From assembly GCA_963829505.1 (NCBI GenBank), contig CAWHIL010000001.1, positions 620,001 to 684,000 of the forward strand: a stretch of 64,000 bases of DNA. The letters are read 5' to 3'. Shown piece after piece: positions 17,601 through 28,728 of this stretch. Under the pieces are notes generated by a model. The model worked only from the letters and a program-made list of their open reading frames with translations, made no database searches and was not told the origin of the DNA. The translations under genes and the position numbers were made by a program. This DNA is from Roseiarcus sp963829505. GTDB taxonomy: Bacteria; Pseudomonadota; Alphaproteobacteria; Rhizobiales; Beijerinckiaceae. Each line of letters starts with the position of its first letter. The stretch's first letter is position 1.

Positions 17601-20600
17601 GCTCGCTTCGCCTGCGGTGACGCCAAGATGATGCAATTGCACCTGGCCCTGCGTCCAGGCGAGCGTCGAGGCGCGCGGGAATGCAGTCGCATCGCGGTGC
17701 CTGTCGACGCCGTCGAGCAGCGCTTCGCGCGTGCCGGCGGCGATCGTCCAATAGGCGACGCGAACGGTCGCCCCCGGCGCAACGCGGACGCGTCGGCGGA
17801 TCGAGAAAATGGGATCGAGTACGGCCCCGATCGAGTTTGAAAGCGGCCGGCTGTCCATAATCGCGATCGGCGCCCGGACAGAGCGGCTTCGTCCGAGAAA
17901 CCGCGCTCGATCCGTCTCGAACTCCGGCGCGCCGACCGCTTCGCCGTCCACGACGGTCAGATGCGCGGCCCAGATTTCCGGGTCCCCGGGAGCTCGCTTT
18001 CGGCGCGTGGCCAGAATCGCCCCGACATCGGGAAGGTATTCCGTCGTCACGAACAGCTTCGAGAAGGCGGAATGGGCGATGTCGGCGTTTTGAGGCGCAA
18101 GCACGAGTTCGGCGTAGGAGGTGATCTCGATATCGCGAGGGCGGTCTCCGGAATTCGTGATCGATACGCGGCGAACTTCCGCGTCGTCTTCGGCTGAGAC
18201 GATGACGTCCATTGTCGTGGTGAGCGAGCCGTCGCGGCGCGTGAACTCCGCGCGGTCTTCTTCGAAGAGGACGACGTAGTCATCCAATTCGCCGCCGGTC
18301 GGCTGAAATCCCGCCGACCAGGCGACGCCAGTGCGCAAATCTTTGACATAGACGTAGAAGCCGGAGTCGTCGCAGGTCGCGTCCTCGCGCCAGCGCGTCA
18401 GCGCCAGATCGCCCCAGCGGCTGTATCCGGATCCGGCGGCGGTGAGCATCGTCGAATAGCGGCCGTTCGAAAGCAGGTGCGTGGCGGGGGTGGCCTGCTC
18501 AGCCGATGCGAATCGCCGGGCGCCGGAGGGTTCGACGTTACGTGCGGCGTGTGCGGATTTCACGTCCGCGGCCCAAAGGCGTGTCGCCGCGACCTCGCGC
18601 GGCATGCGTTCCTGCAGAAGGAGTTCGGTCGCCTTGACGATCGGTTCGGCGTGGAACCACGCCCGTACGACGCCCTCCATGAGCGCGTCGGCGATGGCGA
18701 CGATCGTCATGCCCTGATGATGCGCCATGAAGGCGTGGACGATCGCGACGCTTTGGCGCTCCGGAAGACGGGCGGGCGTGTAGTCCAAAAACTCGCAAAA
18801 ACCGTACCGCCCTTGTGCGCCGATCTTCGCCAGTTTCTCGAGGTTCGTCACGGCCGCCCGCGGATCGACCATCGCAGCCAGGGCCGTCGCGTAGGGCGCA
18901 ATGACCCGCTCTTCGCCAAGACCGCGTTTCAGTCCGAGGCCGGGAACGCCGAAATTGGAGTACTGATACGTCAGTTGGAGATCGCGGGCGTTATAGGCGG
19001 ACTCGGATATCCCCCATGGAAGCCCGAGTTTCGTAGCATAGACGATCTGTCGACCCACGATCAGTCGGTTTGTCTGCTCAAGCAGGCTCCCGGACGGCGC
19101 GCGCATGACGAGTGAGGGCATCAGATATTCGAACATCGATCCCGACCAGGAGATCAACGCGGCGCCGTGCGCGACAGGCGTCGCGGAGCGGCCCAGGCGG
19201 AACCAGTGCTTCGCGGCGACGTCGCCTTTGGCGATCGCGAAGAAGCTGGCGAGTCGCGCCTCGGAAGCCAGGAGATCGTAACAATTCTGATCGAGGGTTG
19301 CCTCTTTGACGAGATATCCGATCGACAGCAGCTGTCGGGCTGGGTCAAGCAGGAACCCGAACTCCATAGCGAGGGCCATCGACCGGGCCTTGCTTTCGAG
19401 AACAGCTAGCCGCGCCCGCTGGATGCCGACCGCCTCCACCGCGATCATGAGATCCAGGCGGTGGGCCTCGATCGAGTTCGCGACCGCGCGCACCCAAAGC
19501 AGCACGTCCGCGCTTGGAGCGTCGTCCCGTTCGATTGCGAGCGCGCCCGCGATATCGACCATAACGTCGACATTGGCGCGAAGGCTGTCGAACTGCGCCT
19601 GACAATCCGCCTGCGAAAGCGACGCCCGATGCAAATCCGCGGCGACTGCAGCCAGGGCCTCGTCGAGTTGACGCATCGTCACGGTCTGGGTTTGGCGGCC
19701 GTCGCGCAGACGGGCGCATTCCTCGTGGGCGATATCGAGCGCGTCGGCGACGCCGGTCAGGCGTCGCGTCGTTTCGAGGGGTCGATTCCCCCAATCCTTG
19801 CAGGCATTGGCGAGCGCGATCAGATGCCCGGCAAGATTGCCGCTGTCGACCGTCGATATGTATTCCGGGGCAAGGGGGCGCAGGTCTCGCGTGTCGTACC
19901 AGTTGAAGAGGTGCCCGCGGACGCGCCGCAGGCGACCCATCGTGGAGAGCGTCGCCTCCAGCCGATCGATCGCCTGAGCGGTTCCTATCCAACCGAACTC
20001 ACGCGCGCAAACGACCGAAAGCAGATAGAGGCCGATATTGGTCGGCGAGGTCCGATGGGCGACCGCCGGCGCCGGATCGTCCTGAAAATTGTCGGGCGGC
20101 AGCATGTTGTCGGCTGGCGTGACGAACGTCTCGAAAAACCGCCAGGTGCGGCGCGCGGTGCGCCTCAGAGCCTGTGCGTCGGCGTCGGTCATCGGCAGCC
20201 GGGAGGCTGAGGCGGGAGGCAGGCTGACAAGGCGCGCGACGGCGGGCGAAGCGAGCCAGAGCGCGGCGAAGGGAAGCGCCACCGGCCAGGATCCATGGCG
20301 GGACGTCAGCGCGACCATCGCCGCGACCGCGCCGATGACCATCGCGCCCGTCATTCGACGAGCAAATCCCATGACGTCCAGGCGAGGACCGATGTTCGCC
20401 TGCGCCGCCGGAACCCATTCGAGCAGATGGCGTCGGCTGACCCCGAGGCGCCAGAGCGTGCGAGCGATCGCATCGGCCATGAGCCACGCCTGATCCGCCT
20501 GGAACGCGACGGTCAAGGTCGACAGGGTCACAGCAAGGAGTGCATCGCCGCCGAGCGCGCGCATGTGGCTTGCGATCGTCACCCCTGGCCGACGCGGCGG

Positions 20601-23228
20601 AATGGCCGCGATGACCGGAATAAGCGTCGGCAGGGCGATCGTCAGGACGACGAACAGCGTCCAGATCGAGGCGACGGGGAGCGGCAGAGTCCACGCGACC
20701 AGCAACGCCAGGACCGCGGCAGGCGCCGAAAGCGTGCGGCGCAGATTGTCCAGCATCTTCCATCGGCCGATCGCCGGAACGGCGCTCGACGACGACGCAG
20801 TTCCGGACTGTGACGGGCCGCCCCCAAAAATCCAGGGAAGCAACTGCCAGTCGCCGCGCGCCCAGCGGTGGTGACGAACGGCGCCGACGTCGTAGCGGGC
20901 GGGGAATTCCTCAATGACCTCCACATCGGAGGCGAGGCCGGCGCGCGCGAACACGCCCTCGAAGAGATCGTGGCTGAGAAGAGTTGAATCTGGCGTGCGG
21001 CCGGCGAGCGCGGCCTCGAAAGCGTCGACGTCGTAGATGCCTTTCCCGGCGTAGGAACCTTCCCCGAACAGATCCTGATAGACGTCGGAGACCGCCGACG
21101 CGTAAGGGTCGATTCCGGCGACGCTCGAGAAGATTTGCTGGTACAGCGACCCTTCGCGGCCCAACGGCAGCGACGGCGTGACGCGGGGCTGCAGGACGGC
21201 GTAGCCCTCGACAACCCGACGCCCGTCGGCGTCGAGGCGCGGCCGGTTCAGCGGATGCGCCATCTTGCCAATCAGGCGACGCACTGCGTCACGCGGCAAT
21301 CGCGTATCTGAATCGAGGGTCACGACATAGCGGACGCCTCTCGGCGCCGCTGGCGTCGCAAGACCGACATCCATGAACGTCGTATCGGTCGCGCCGCGCA
21401 GCAGCCGATTGAGTTCGTGGAGTTTGCCGCGCTTACGTTCCCACCCGATCCAACGCGATTCACCTTCGTTCCAGACGCGGCGCCGGTGCAGAAGGAGAAA
21501 GCGCGCTCCGCCGGGCGCAGGGCCGTAGCGTCGGTTCAGGCGCGCGATCCCTTCCGCCGCCGCCGCAACGAGCGCAGCGTCGTCGTTAGCGTGTTCGTTC
21601 GCGGCGTCCGTCCAGTCGGTTACCAACGCAAAATGCAGATGGCCTTCCGGGCTCGCGAGGTAATGAATTTCCAGGCGTTCGATCAGCTCTTCGATTGCCG
21701 CCGGGGTTGTGAGCAAGGTCGGAACAGCGACGAGCGTCCGCAGATCGGCAGGCACGCCGTCGAGTAGTTCTCGGGCGGGGAGAAGCGTCGCGGCGAAGCC
21801 TGCGTTGACTCCGCGATTGACGAACGCGACCGCGGCGTCAATGGCGGGGATCGCGCCGAGCGCGCCGAGGAGGCCGAGAAGAGCGGGACCGACCCCGATT
21901 GCAAAGAGCGCGATGAGCGGCGCCGCAAGAAGGCCGGCGGCAACAAGCAGGATCGCAGTCAAATAGCCGCTGACGCCGACCGATCGGTTGATCCGCGCCA
22001 GCCAGGTTCGCATGGGCGGCCGGTACGTGATCGACCTTTCGAAGCCGCGACGACCGCCGGTGAGCAGAATGTACCCCACGTCTCCGCGCCGGGCGCGATC
22101 CATCTCCGGCGCTTCGGCTGCGGCCGCTCTCGCCGCAAGCGTCGCGGCGCCCGCGATCTCGAGCTCTGTAAGGTTCGAGCCGCGCGACAGGTCCTCGACG
22201 GCGCTGCGATAGAGCGTCCGCGTCGGAAAATCCATGTTCGCGAAGTCGCTGTCGGCCGCCAGAACGACATCGACGAGGCTCAGGCGCTCGAACAATTGCT
22301 TCCAGTCAACATCGGAAATCAGGCGCAGGCTGGTGACGATATTGCGGACAGAGACGTTTGCGGCGCCCTGCTGACGATGGACGTCGCGCACCGCGGAATC
22401 GGCCGTCGCGTCCTGGATCGCCAGGCGCTCGTCAAGCCATTTCAACGCCGGCGTAATCTTCGGATCCTGATCGCGCAGCCGATGGACGAGCTGGACCGCA
22501 AAGGCCAGCGAGAGCGGCTGACGTTCATGCGTCGCAAGGACGAGCGCCGCCGATTCCGACCGCCGCCCGCCCGCGCCGAGCAAGCGGTCCGCCAAGCCGT
22601 CCGCGATCTGCCTCTGGGCGCGGCTGTTGGTGATCTGATGGCCAAGGCGCGCGAGGTTCTCGATCAGCACGATCCGGAGCGTGATCGAGACCGCCCAGAG
22701 CTCGCCGATGGTTAGCGGCTGCACCTCTTGGTAGGCCCTGACGAAGCGATCCAACGTTTCGGGGTCGAAACGGCTGTCGGAATGGGCGACGAAGGCCCAG
22801 GCGATGCCGAACACCCGGGGATAGCCCGCGAAGGGTCCAGCCGCGAGCTTGGGAAGCTGGCGATAGTATCCGGGCGGCAGGTCCGACTGAATCTGATGGA
22901 TCTGTCTTTCGACGAGATGATAATTGTCCACGAGCCATTCGGCCGCGGGCGTTATCGGACGGCTCCCATTGATGGCGTTGACCGCGGATCGATAGGCTTC
23001 GAGCAGCGCCGCTCGATTGTAGACGAGCCGTCTCGCCAGAAGCCGGCCCTTGGTTCCTCGAGAGGACACGATTTGCGCGACCGCAAGACTGCGCGCATGG
23101 TCCTCGAGACGCTCGACGCTGAAGAGTTCTTCGCGAACGGGTTCCTGGCTATTCCAGGGCGACAGCAGATGCGCGCCTTGAAACGAGTTCTCCAAGAAAG
23201 CTTTCAATTTGACCTTTCTGCGGCGCAA
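14646..23228 (-). CDS. ndvB: Cyclic beta-1,2-glucan synthase (NdvB/ChvB type)
   Basis: Builds periplasmic cyclic beta-1,2-glucans, used in osmoadaptation and host interaction in rhizobia. The protein has 2860 residues, the usual size. In order: an N-terminal region with REELFSVERLEDHARSLA; membrane segments near 430-480; the GT84 glycosyltransferase with VVTLDSDTRLPRD near 635 and VRHHRWARGDWQLLPW near 788; more membrane segments near 850-890 and 950-990; a glycoamylase-like domain near 1350-1580 (MAHHQGMTIVAIADALMEG); carbohydrate-binding repeats; and a GH94 phosphorylase-like domain with TGDWNDGMNRVGENGTGES near 2540, which sets ring size. The frame is intact. No ndvA exporter is adjacent. 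Confidence 0.95.
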   Translation of the reverse strand: MRRRKVKLKAFLENSFQGAHLLSPWNSQEPVREELFSVERLEDHARSLAVAQIVSSRGTKGRLLARRLVYNRAALLEAYRSAVNAINGSRPITPAAEWLVDNYHLVERQIHQIQSDLPPGYYRQLPKLAAGPFAGYPRVFGIAWAFVAHSDSRFDPETLDRFVRAYQEVQPLTIGELWAVSITLRIVLIENLARLGHQITNSRAQRQIADGLADRLLGAGGRRSESAALVLATHERQPLSLAFAVQLVHRLRDQDPKITPALKWLDERLAIQDATADSAVRDVHRQQGAANVSVRNIVTSLRLISDVDWKQLFERLSLVDVVLAADSDFANMDFPTRTLYRSAVEDLSRGSNLTELEIAGAATLAARAAAAEAPEMDRARRGDVGYILLTGGRRGFERSITYRPPMRTWLARINRSVGVSGYLTAILLVAAGLLAAPLIALFAIGVGPALLGLLGALGAIPAIDAAVAFVNRGVNAGFAATLLPARELLDGVPADLRTLVAVPTLLTTPAAIEELIERLEIHYLASPEGHLHFALVTDWTDAANEHANDDAALVAAAAEGIARLNRRYGPAPGGARFLLLHRRRVWNEGESRWIGWERKRGKLHELNRLLRGATDTTFMDVGLATPAAPRGVRYVVTLDSDTRLPRDAVRRLIGKMAHPLNRPRLDADGRRVVEGYAVLQPRVTPSLPLGREGSLYQQIFSSVAGIDPYASAVSDVYQDLFGEGSYAGKGIYDVDAFEAALAGRTPDSTLLSHDLFEGVFARAGLASDVEVIEEFPARYDVGAVRHHRWARGDWQLLPWIFGGGPSQSGTASSSSAVPAIGRWKMLDNLRRTLSAPAAVLALLVAWTLPLPVASIWTLFVVLTIALPTLIPVIAAIPPRRPGVTIASHMRALGGDALLAVTLSTLTVAFQADQAWLMADAIARTLWRLGVSRRHLLEWVPAAQANIGPRLDVMGFARRMTGAMVIGAVAAMVALTSRHGSWPVALPFAALWLASPAVARLVSLPPASASRLPMTDADAQALRRTARRTWRFFETFVTPADNMLPPDNFQDDPAPAVAHRTSPTNIGLYLLSVVCAREFGWIGTAQAIDRLEATLSTMGRLRRVRGHLFNWYDTRDLRPLAPEYISTVDSGNLAGHLIALANACKDWGNRPLETTRRLTGVADALDIAHEECARLRDGRQTQTVTMRQLDEALAAVAADLHRASLSQADCQAQFDSLRANVDVMVDIAGALAIERDDAPSADVLLWVRAVANSIEAHRLDLMIAVEAVGIQRARLAVLESKARSMALAMEFGFLLDPARQLLSIGYLVKEATLDQNCYDLLASEARLASFFAIAKGDVAAKHWFRLGRSATPVAHGAALISWSGSMFEYLMPSLVMRAPSGSLLEQTNRLIVGRQIVYATKLGLPWGISESAYNARDLQLTYQYSNFGVPGLGLKRGLGEERVIAPYATALAAMVDPRAAVTNLEKLAKIGAQGRYGFCEFLDYTPARLPERQSVAIVHAFMAHHQGMTIVAIADALMEGVVRAWFHAEPIVKATELLLQERMPREVAATRLWAADVKSAHAARNVEPSGARRFASAEQATPATHLLSNGRYSTMLTAAGSGYSRWGDLALTRWREDATCDDSGFYVYVKDLRTGVAWSAGFQPTGGELDDYVVLFEEDRAEFTRRDGSLTTTMDVIVSAEDDAEVRRVSITNSGDRPRDIEITSYAELVLAPQNADIAHSAFSKLFVTTEYLPDVGAILATRRKRAPGDPEIWAAHLTVVDGEAVGAPEFETDRARFLGRSRSVRAPIAIMDSRPLSNSIGAVLDPIFSIRRRVRVAPGATVRVAYWTIAAGTREALLDGVDRHRDATAFPRASTLAWTQGQVQLHHLGVTAGEASLFQRLAGHVIYAASAVRPASDTILQGAGAQSGLWGQGISGDLPIVLVRIADIEDLELVRELLQAHEYWRMKQLPVDLVILNDRQASYVQELQIAIETLIRASRSAPLLGNARAPGRIFLLRADLIPAETKSLLASVARVVLSAQRGRLLEQLERIVEPGAPERAAKPTASRSRIPGPARAPNLEFFNGLGGFGRDGQEYVTVLGPGQSTPAPWINVVANPAFGFHASAEGGGYTWSLNSREHQITPWSNDPVTDRPGEAFYLRDEETGEFWTPTALPIRDLAATYVARHGRGYSRFEHVAHEIASDLLQYVPVADSIKISRLALTNRSSRPRRLSVTAYVEWVLGPARSASLPFVSTEIDAATGALFARNRWNASFGSRVAFADLCAAQTSWTGDRREFIGRNGTLAEPAALSAAVALSKAVGAGLDPCAALSAAIELAPGETVEVVFLLGDAESGDAARSLLARYRAADLDAVEADIARRWDDILGAVVVKTPDRSMDIMLNGWLLYQTLSCRVWARSGFYQASGAYGFRDQLQDGMALAATQPRLTREHLIRTAARQFVEGDVQHWWLPHSGQGVRTRISDDRPWLAYAVAHYLGATGDLAVLDEKVPFLEGQTLEPGDHDSFFTPTVSDETATVFEHCALALDASLALGPHGLPLMGTGDWNDGMNRVGENGTGESVWLGWFLHAALTAFIPIAEARLETGRAATWRAHAAALAASLEDEAWDGEWYRRAFFDNGELLGASTNEECRIDSIAQSWAVISGAASRDRAASAMSEVERQLIRRDQGLALLFAPPFDKTAQDPGYIKAYPPGVRENGGQYTHAALWSVMAFAALGEGDKAAGLFSLLNPINHARTRSDVHRYKVEPYVVAADIYASAPHIGRGGWTWYTGSAGWMQRAGLESILGLRLRGGFLHLDPCIPKGWANYAMTICIGSARYEIAVDNAAGVSRGVAFAEIDGVEIPERPPRMRTVDDGGVHRIHIRLG

Positions 23229-23354
23229 TGGCGCTGAGCCGCCGGATCGGAAGTCGCGCTCCGGCTGCCAATGTCTCCCGACGTAGGGGTCTCAGGAGAC
23301 GTCGAAGGGGCGGAAAGCGCCGTCCCTTCGGATTCATTCTGCACTACCGCTCGC

Positions 23355-23377
23355 CGGCGGCCTTTTCGCGGCCGCCG
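23355..23377 (-). terminator. Hairpin just downstream of groEL
   Basis: An 8-bp perfect stem (cggcggcc / ggccgccg) with a 7-base loop starts about 20 bases past the groEL stop. There is no T-run after it in the groEL direction, so it may be a 3' stabilising hairpin and not an intrinsic terminator. Confidence 0.35.
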
Positions 23378-23395
23378 TCGCGTTTTGTCAGGCGA

Positions 23396-25027
<1,632 letters not shown>

Positions 25028-25067
25028 GATCTTGAATTCCTTATGTTGAGCCTGGGCGGAGGCGGCG

Positions 25068-25385
25068 TCAGGCCGCCTTTTTCTTCACGGCGCTCGCGCC
25101 TTCGATCACGCCCATGACGTCGGACTCCTTCATGATCAGAAGATCCTCGCCGTCGATCTTGACTTCCGAGCCCGACCATTTGCCGAATAGCACCCGGTCG
25201 CCGGCTTTCAGTTCGAGCGGCTGAAGCTTGCCGCTCTCGTCGCGGGCGCCGGGCCCGACGGCGACGACCTCGCCTTCCTGCGGCTTCTCCTTGACGGTGT
25301 CCGGAATGATGATGCCGCCCTTCGTCTTGTCTTCGCCCTCGATGCGGCGGATGACGACGCGGTCGTGCAACGGTCGGAATTTCAT
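25068..25385 (-). CDS. groES: Co-chaperonin GroES (10 kDa)
   Basis: Forms the heptameric lid of the GroEL cage. The 105-residue protein has MKFRPLHDRVVIRRIEGEDK, the mobile loop KTKGGIIIPDTVKEKPQEGE, and GDRVLFGKWSGSEVKIDGED. It is first in the groES-groEL operon, 92 bases downstream of a CIRCE repeat. The C-terminal extension after the usual end (GVIEGASAVKKKAA) is a common small variation. Confidence 0.98.
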   Translation of the reverse strand: MKFRPLHDRVVIRRIEGEDKTKGGIIIPDTVKEKPQEGEVVAVGPGARDESGKLQPLELKAGDRVLFGKWSGSEVKIDGEDLLIMKESDVMGVIEGASAVKKKAA

Positions 25386-25476
25386 AGGATTTGCTTTCAG
25401 TCGACCAGTCCAGCCGGCTCGTGGGCGACAGCTCTAGCTCTCGGCGGCGGTCTAACGCACGTCTTACATGGCGATT

Positions 25477-25505
25477 GCTGGCACTCGTTACAAGTGAGTG
25501 CCAGC
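25477..25505 (-). promoter_or_regulatory. CIRCE element (HrcA operator) for groESL
   Basis: A perfect inverted repeat with 10-base arms (gctggcactc and gagtgccagc) and a 9-base spacer. The core matches the CIRCE consensus TTAGCACTC-N9-GAGTGCTAA. It lies in the groES leader, 92 bases before the start, which is the classical position for repression by HrcA and heat-shock release. No hrcA gene is in the window. Confidence 0.93.
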
Positions 25506-25710
25506 GACCTTTGATCCCGAAGGAAGCGTTACGGCGGCCGCTTCTTTTTCCCGCCACGTTGATGGCGCATGAGGGCCAAGACCCCGAAAACAGGCCGCAG
25601 CGCCTGGTTATCCTTCCAAACCAATGCGGCCGGCTCATCGCGAAAGTCGTTGGGAAGCATCGAGACCGGTTCGACGCGTCGAACGCTCATGGGTCAGGCG
25701 GAGTTTCAAG

Positions 25711-26763
25711 ATGCCGGTGAGGGATGCTATTTGCGCAACAACGGCGCGCGATTGGGCGAGCGCGGTCAGACCGTATCGCGAGGCGAGCGCCGCTCGCGCC
25801 ATCGTCGAACTCGCGATCACCTTCCTGCCGTTCGTGGCGCTCTGGATCGTGATGCTGTTGGCCGCGCGCCATGGCCTCGTATGGCTCTCGTTCGGGCTGG
25901 CGCCGGCCGCTGCGGGGTTTCTCGTCCGCTTGTTCATGATCCAGCACGATTGCGGGCACGGATCCTTCCTGCCCGACAAGCTGTCCAACGACTGGCTCGG
26001 CCGGGCGATCGGCGTCCTCACTCTGACGCCCTATGACTACTGGCGGCGCTGCCACGCGATCCATCACGCGACTTCGGGCAATCTTGATCGGCGGGGCGTC
26101 GGCGACATCAAGTCGCTCACGGTGCGAGAGTACTTCGCCTTGAATGGCCGCCGCCGGGCCCTCTACCGGCTTTATCGCCATCCTCTGGTGATGTTCGGGC
26201 TCGGCCCGACCTACACGTTTCTCATCGAGAGCCGGCTGCCGTTCGGCGTTATGCGCGGCGGCGCCATGCCCTGGCTTAGCACGTTGAGCACCAACGCCGG
26301 CGTCGGGATAGCGGCCGGCCTCATGATCTGGGGCGTGGGACTCGTGCCGTTCCTGGCGGTTCATCTGCCGATCATTGTCCTCGCGGCGACCGCAGGCGTC
26401 TGGCTGTTTTACGTGCAGCATCAGTTCGAGGCGACGACATGGGACCGGACCGCGGACTGGCGCCAGCCCGACGCGGCGCTGTGGGGCAGCTCTCATTACG
26501 ACCTGCCGCCGCCGCTCAGGTGGTTCAGCGCCAATATTGGCGTCCATCACGTGCATCATCTGTCGAGCGGCATCCCATTCTACCGGTTCCCGGACATTCT
26601 GCGCGTCCATCCTGAGCTCCGAGGAATTGGGCGGCTCACTCTATGGGGCAGCTTCGGCTGCGTGCGGCTCGCGCTTTGGGACGAAAGCAAGCGGCGGCTC
26701 GTATCGTTTCGCGAGGCGCGCGCGTTGCACCGGAAGACCGAACGCCCCTCGTTGAAGCGCTAA
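25711..26763 (+). CDS. Fatty acid desaturase
   Basis: A membrane-bound di-iron fatty-acid desaturase of 350 residues. The three His clusters are all present: HDCGH (in MIQHDCGHGSFLP), HAIHH (in RRCHAIHHATSGN) and HHVHH (in IGVHHVHHLSSGIPF), with pairs of membrane helices between them. ATG 25711 (MPVRDAICATTARDW) fits the family N-terminus better than the ATG at 25624, which precedes a low-complexity basic stretch. It is divergent from groESL, with the CIRCE between them. A role in membrane fluidity or lipid tailoring is likely; positional specificity cannot be read from sequence. Confidence 0.93.
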   Translation: MPVRDAICATTARDWASAVRPYREASAARAIVELAITFLPFVALWIVMLLAARHGLVWLSFGLAPAAAGFLVRLFMIQHDCGHGSFLPDKLSNDWLGRAIGVLTLTPYDYWRRCHAIHHATSGNLDRRGVGDIKSLTVREYFALNGRRRALYRLYRHPLVMFGLGPTYTFLIESRLPFGVMRGGAMPWLSTLSTNAGVGIAAGLMIWGVGLVPFLAVHLPIIVLAATAGVWLFYVQHQFEATTWDRTADWRQPDAALWGSSHYDLPPPLRWFSANIGVHHVHHLSSGIPFYRFPDILRVHPELRGIGRLTLWGSFGCVRLALWDESKRRLVSFREARALHRKTERPSLKR

Positions 26764-26834
26764 GCAGGCGAGCCGCTGGTCTAGGCGCCGGACTTCGCGT
26801 TGGCGAACTCGCGGCTGCGACCATGTGAACGCCA

Positions 26835-27065
26835 TCACTGCCAGCTTGCTCCGTGCGGCGCTCCGACCAGCTCGCGCGCGGCATCTTCGTCGATCACCCT
26901 TCCATCAGGCAGTTCAGCCGATACAAATCTGTTTCGGATGTCGGAGAAAATGTCTTTCAGGGCGGCGTAGAAATTTGTCTCGGTGACGTAACGGGCAGAG
27001 CACACGCGGCCAGTTGCTTCGTCCCGGCTTGAAATGACCCAATCCATCAGCTGATTCCACGCCAC
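26835..27065 (-). CDS. Small hypothetical protein
   Basis: A 76-residue frame from a GTG start: MAWNQLMDWVISSRDEATGR, then a helical part (NFYAALKDIFSDIRNRFVSA) and a charged tail. It does not resemble a family I know. It lies just downstream of the 79-residue gene on the same strand, so they may form an operon. Coding statistics look plausible but the start is weak. Confidence 0.45.
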   Translation of the reverse strand: MAWNQLMDWVISSRDEATGRVCSARYVTETNFYAALKDIFSDIRNRFVSAELPDGRVIDEDAARELVGAPHGASWQ

Positions 27066-27138
27066 GAAGCCTGACGACGCGTCTGCAATTGAAAAGCGCT
27101 GCTTGCGCGGTCACCTGACCGGTGAACCGGCAAGCTTT

Positions 27139-27378
27139 TCAGGTCCGGTCGGCAAATGGGGGAATGTCCACGAGCGTTCCAATCAAGCGAAGCAGAGACT
27201 GCTGTTCGGGTCCGTTCGCGTCGTGGCTCAAGAATGTCGCCAGATCGACCGGGGAAAGCCGCCCGCCCGAGGGTGCGTTGGGCTGATGAATGATGAAGGC
27301 GCGGCCGTCGCTCGGTTCGCGCGCAAGGAACCACGTATCGCCGTTCGGGCTCCGGTAAAGTTCTCGGCGATCTGGCAT
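27139..27378 (-). CDS. Small conserved-type protein (79 residues)
   Basis: ATG 27378 follows an aaggaga ribosome site. The protein MPDRRELYRSPNGDTWFLAR reads as a compact beta domain (ELYRSPNGDTW, AFIIHQPNAPSGG), then an acidic helix (LSPVDLATFLSHDANGPEQQ) and a leucine-rich tail. Short proteins with the RSPNGD..WFLAR opening recur in Rhizobiales with no assigned function. No signal peptide or membrane segment. It was chosen over a longer frame starting at 27543 because that extension is unlike protein sequence. Confidence 0.7.
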   Translation of the reverse strand: MPDRRELYRSPNGDTWFLAREPSDGRAFIIHQPNAPSGGRLSPVDLATFLSHDANGPEQQSLLRLIGTLVDIPPFADRT

Positions 27379-27780
27379 TTCGGGTCTCCTTTGCCGACAA
27401 GACTGCCGGCGCCGAACGGGTCGCTTCGCGGGGCCGAACAGTGTGGGCGCGAATGATCCATGGCCGGAGTTGGGGTCGCGCCGCTCTGCTTGTGTGCAGA
27501 AGGGGCAGCCGAAGGTATAGCGCCGAGGATCGATCACGCTCACTGCCTGCCGAATGCGGTTTTTTCAGGTTTTCCCGCCCGGCGCTGACTTACCACCCGA
27601 TGACCCACAGACACCCAGAACGCGACGCAGCCGACGGCGACGAGCGATGCGGAGGCCCGCAGGACCTTGATTAAATGGCCTCCGCTCCTTCGGTGACGCG
27701 CCTCGCAACTTTCGACGGGCGTGACGCCGCCCCGACCCTCGAATGAAGTGCCTCCCATGAAATCCGGGGAAGGCTTCCGC

Positions 27781-28728
27781 ATGAGCTCGGACGCCTGCCC
27801 GAGACGTCGACCCCGATCGGAAGAAATCGCACAGAAAAACAGGGCGACACAGCGCGATGACGTCAGTCCGATCAGCTTTCTGCAAAAGGCCGATCGGACA
27901 ACCGAAGAATGCGACGTCTTCGAGCAGGCGAGGGCCGGTAACATCGCTGGGCCTGTCGAGGCGGTTCGCGTGCGCCGTGACGGCGCCGACGTGGACATAG
28001 AGATGGTCGTTGTGCCGATCCGGGGTCCGGACGGCCGGGTCTCGTGGCTCGCCCTCTACGTCCGCGGCATCGCCGAACGAAAAGCGGCAGAAAGGCATCG
28101 CGCGCTCCTGAACCACGAGCTCAGCCACCGCGTGAAGAACGCCCTCGCCACCGTGCATGCGATCGCCGCCCAGACCTCGAAGACTGCGGCGACGTCCGAG
28201 GCCTTCGTCGCGTCCTTCTCCGGTCGAATCATGGCTATGGCGAGAGCTCACGATCTGCTGGCCGGCGGCGGGTGGCAGGGCGCATCGCTTCGGGAGATCC
28301 TAGAATCTGAGCTGACGCCCCATCGAACCGACACAGGGAACGGATGGAGCTGCGACGGCCCTGCTACGCGGCTCAACTCGAAGACCGCGCTTCCGCTCGC
28401 CATGGCGTTGCACGAGCTGGCGACCAATGCGGCCAAGTACGGGGCCCTGTCGGTTCCTGCGGGCCATGTCACGGTCACCTGGGAGTGGCTGTCAGCCGAG
28501 GGCTCCGGCTCTCTGCTTCGTTTGCTCTGGGTGGAGGCGGGAGGGCCGCCAGTGGCGCCGTCGCCGAGTAATGGCTTTGGGACGCGCCTGATCCGGGAGG
28601 GCCTGGCGTATCAGCTCGACGGCGAGGCGATTCTCGAATTTGATGCGACGGGCGTCCGGTGCGCGATTAGCTTTCCATTCGACGAGCCGGAGCAGGTACT
28701 GCCAGAGGCCGAAAGGGGCGCTCGCTGA
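27781..28728 (+). CDS. HWE-family sensor histidine kinase, PAS domain truncated
   Basis: A soluble two-component sensor kinase. The N-terminus (about residues 50-105) is only the second half of a PAS domain (VEAVRVRRDGADVDIEMVVV, then IRGPDGRVSWLALYVRGIAE). The HWE phosphoacceptor region is LLNHELSHRVKNALATVHAI, the N-box is HELATNAAKYGALS, and the HWE W-x-E is in RLLWVEAGGPPV, followed by NGFGTRLIREGLAYQL. ATG 27781 has a ggggaagg site; ATG 27757 is an alternative. The stop overlaps the start of a decayed response-regulator gene, and an intact one lies 400 bases on. Half a PAS domain suggests the 5' end was lost, so signal sensing may be impaired. Confidence 0.88.
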   Translation: MSSDACPRRRPRSEEIAQKNRATQRDDVSPISFLQKADRTTEECDVFEQARAGNIAGPVEAVRVRRDGADVDIEMVVVPIRGPDGRVSWLALYVRGIAERKAAERHRALLNHELSHRVKNALATVHAIAAQTSKTAATSEAFVASFSGRIMAMARAHDLLAGGGWQGASLREILESELTPHRTDTGNGWSCDGPATRLNSKTALPLAMALHELATNAAKYGALSVPAGHVTVTWEWLSAEGSGSLLRLLWVEAGGPPVAPSPSNGFGTRLIREGLAYQLDGEAILEFDATGVRCAISFPFDEPEQVLPEAERGAR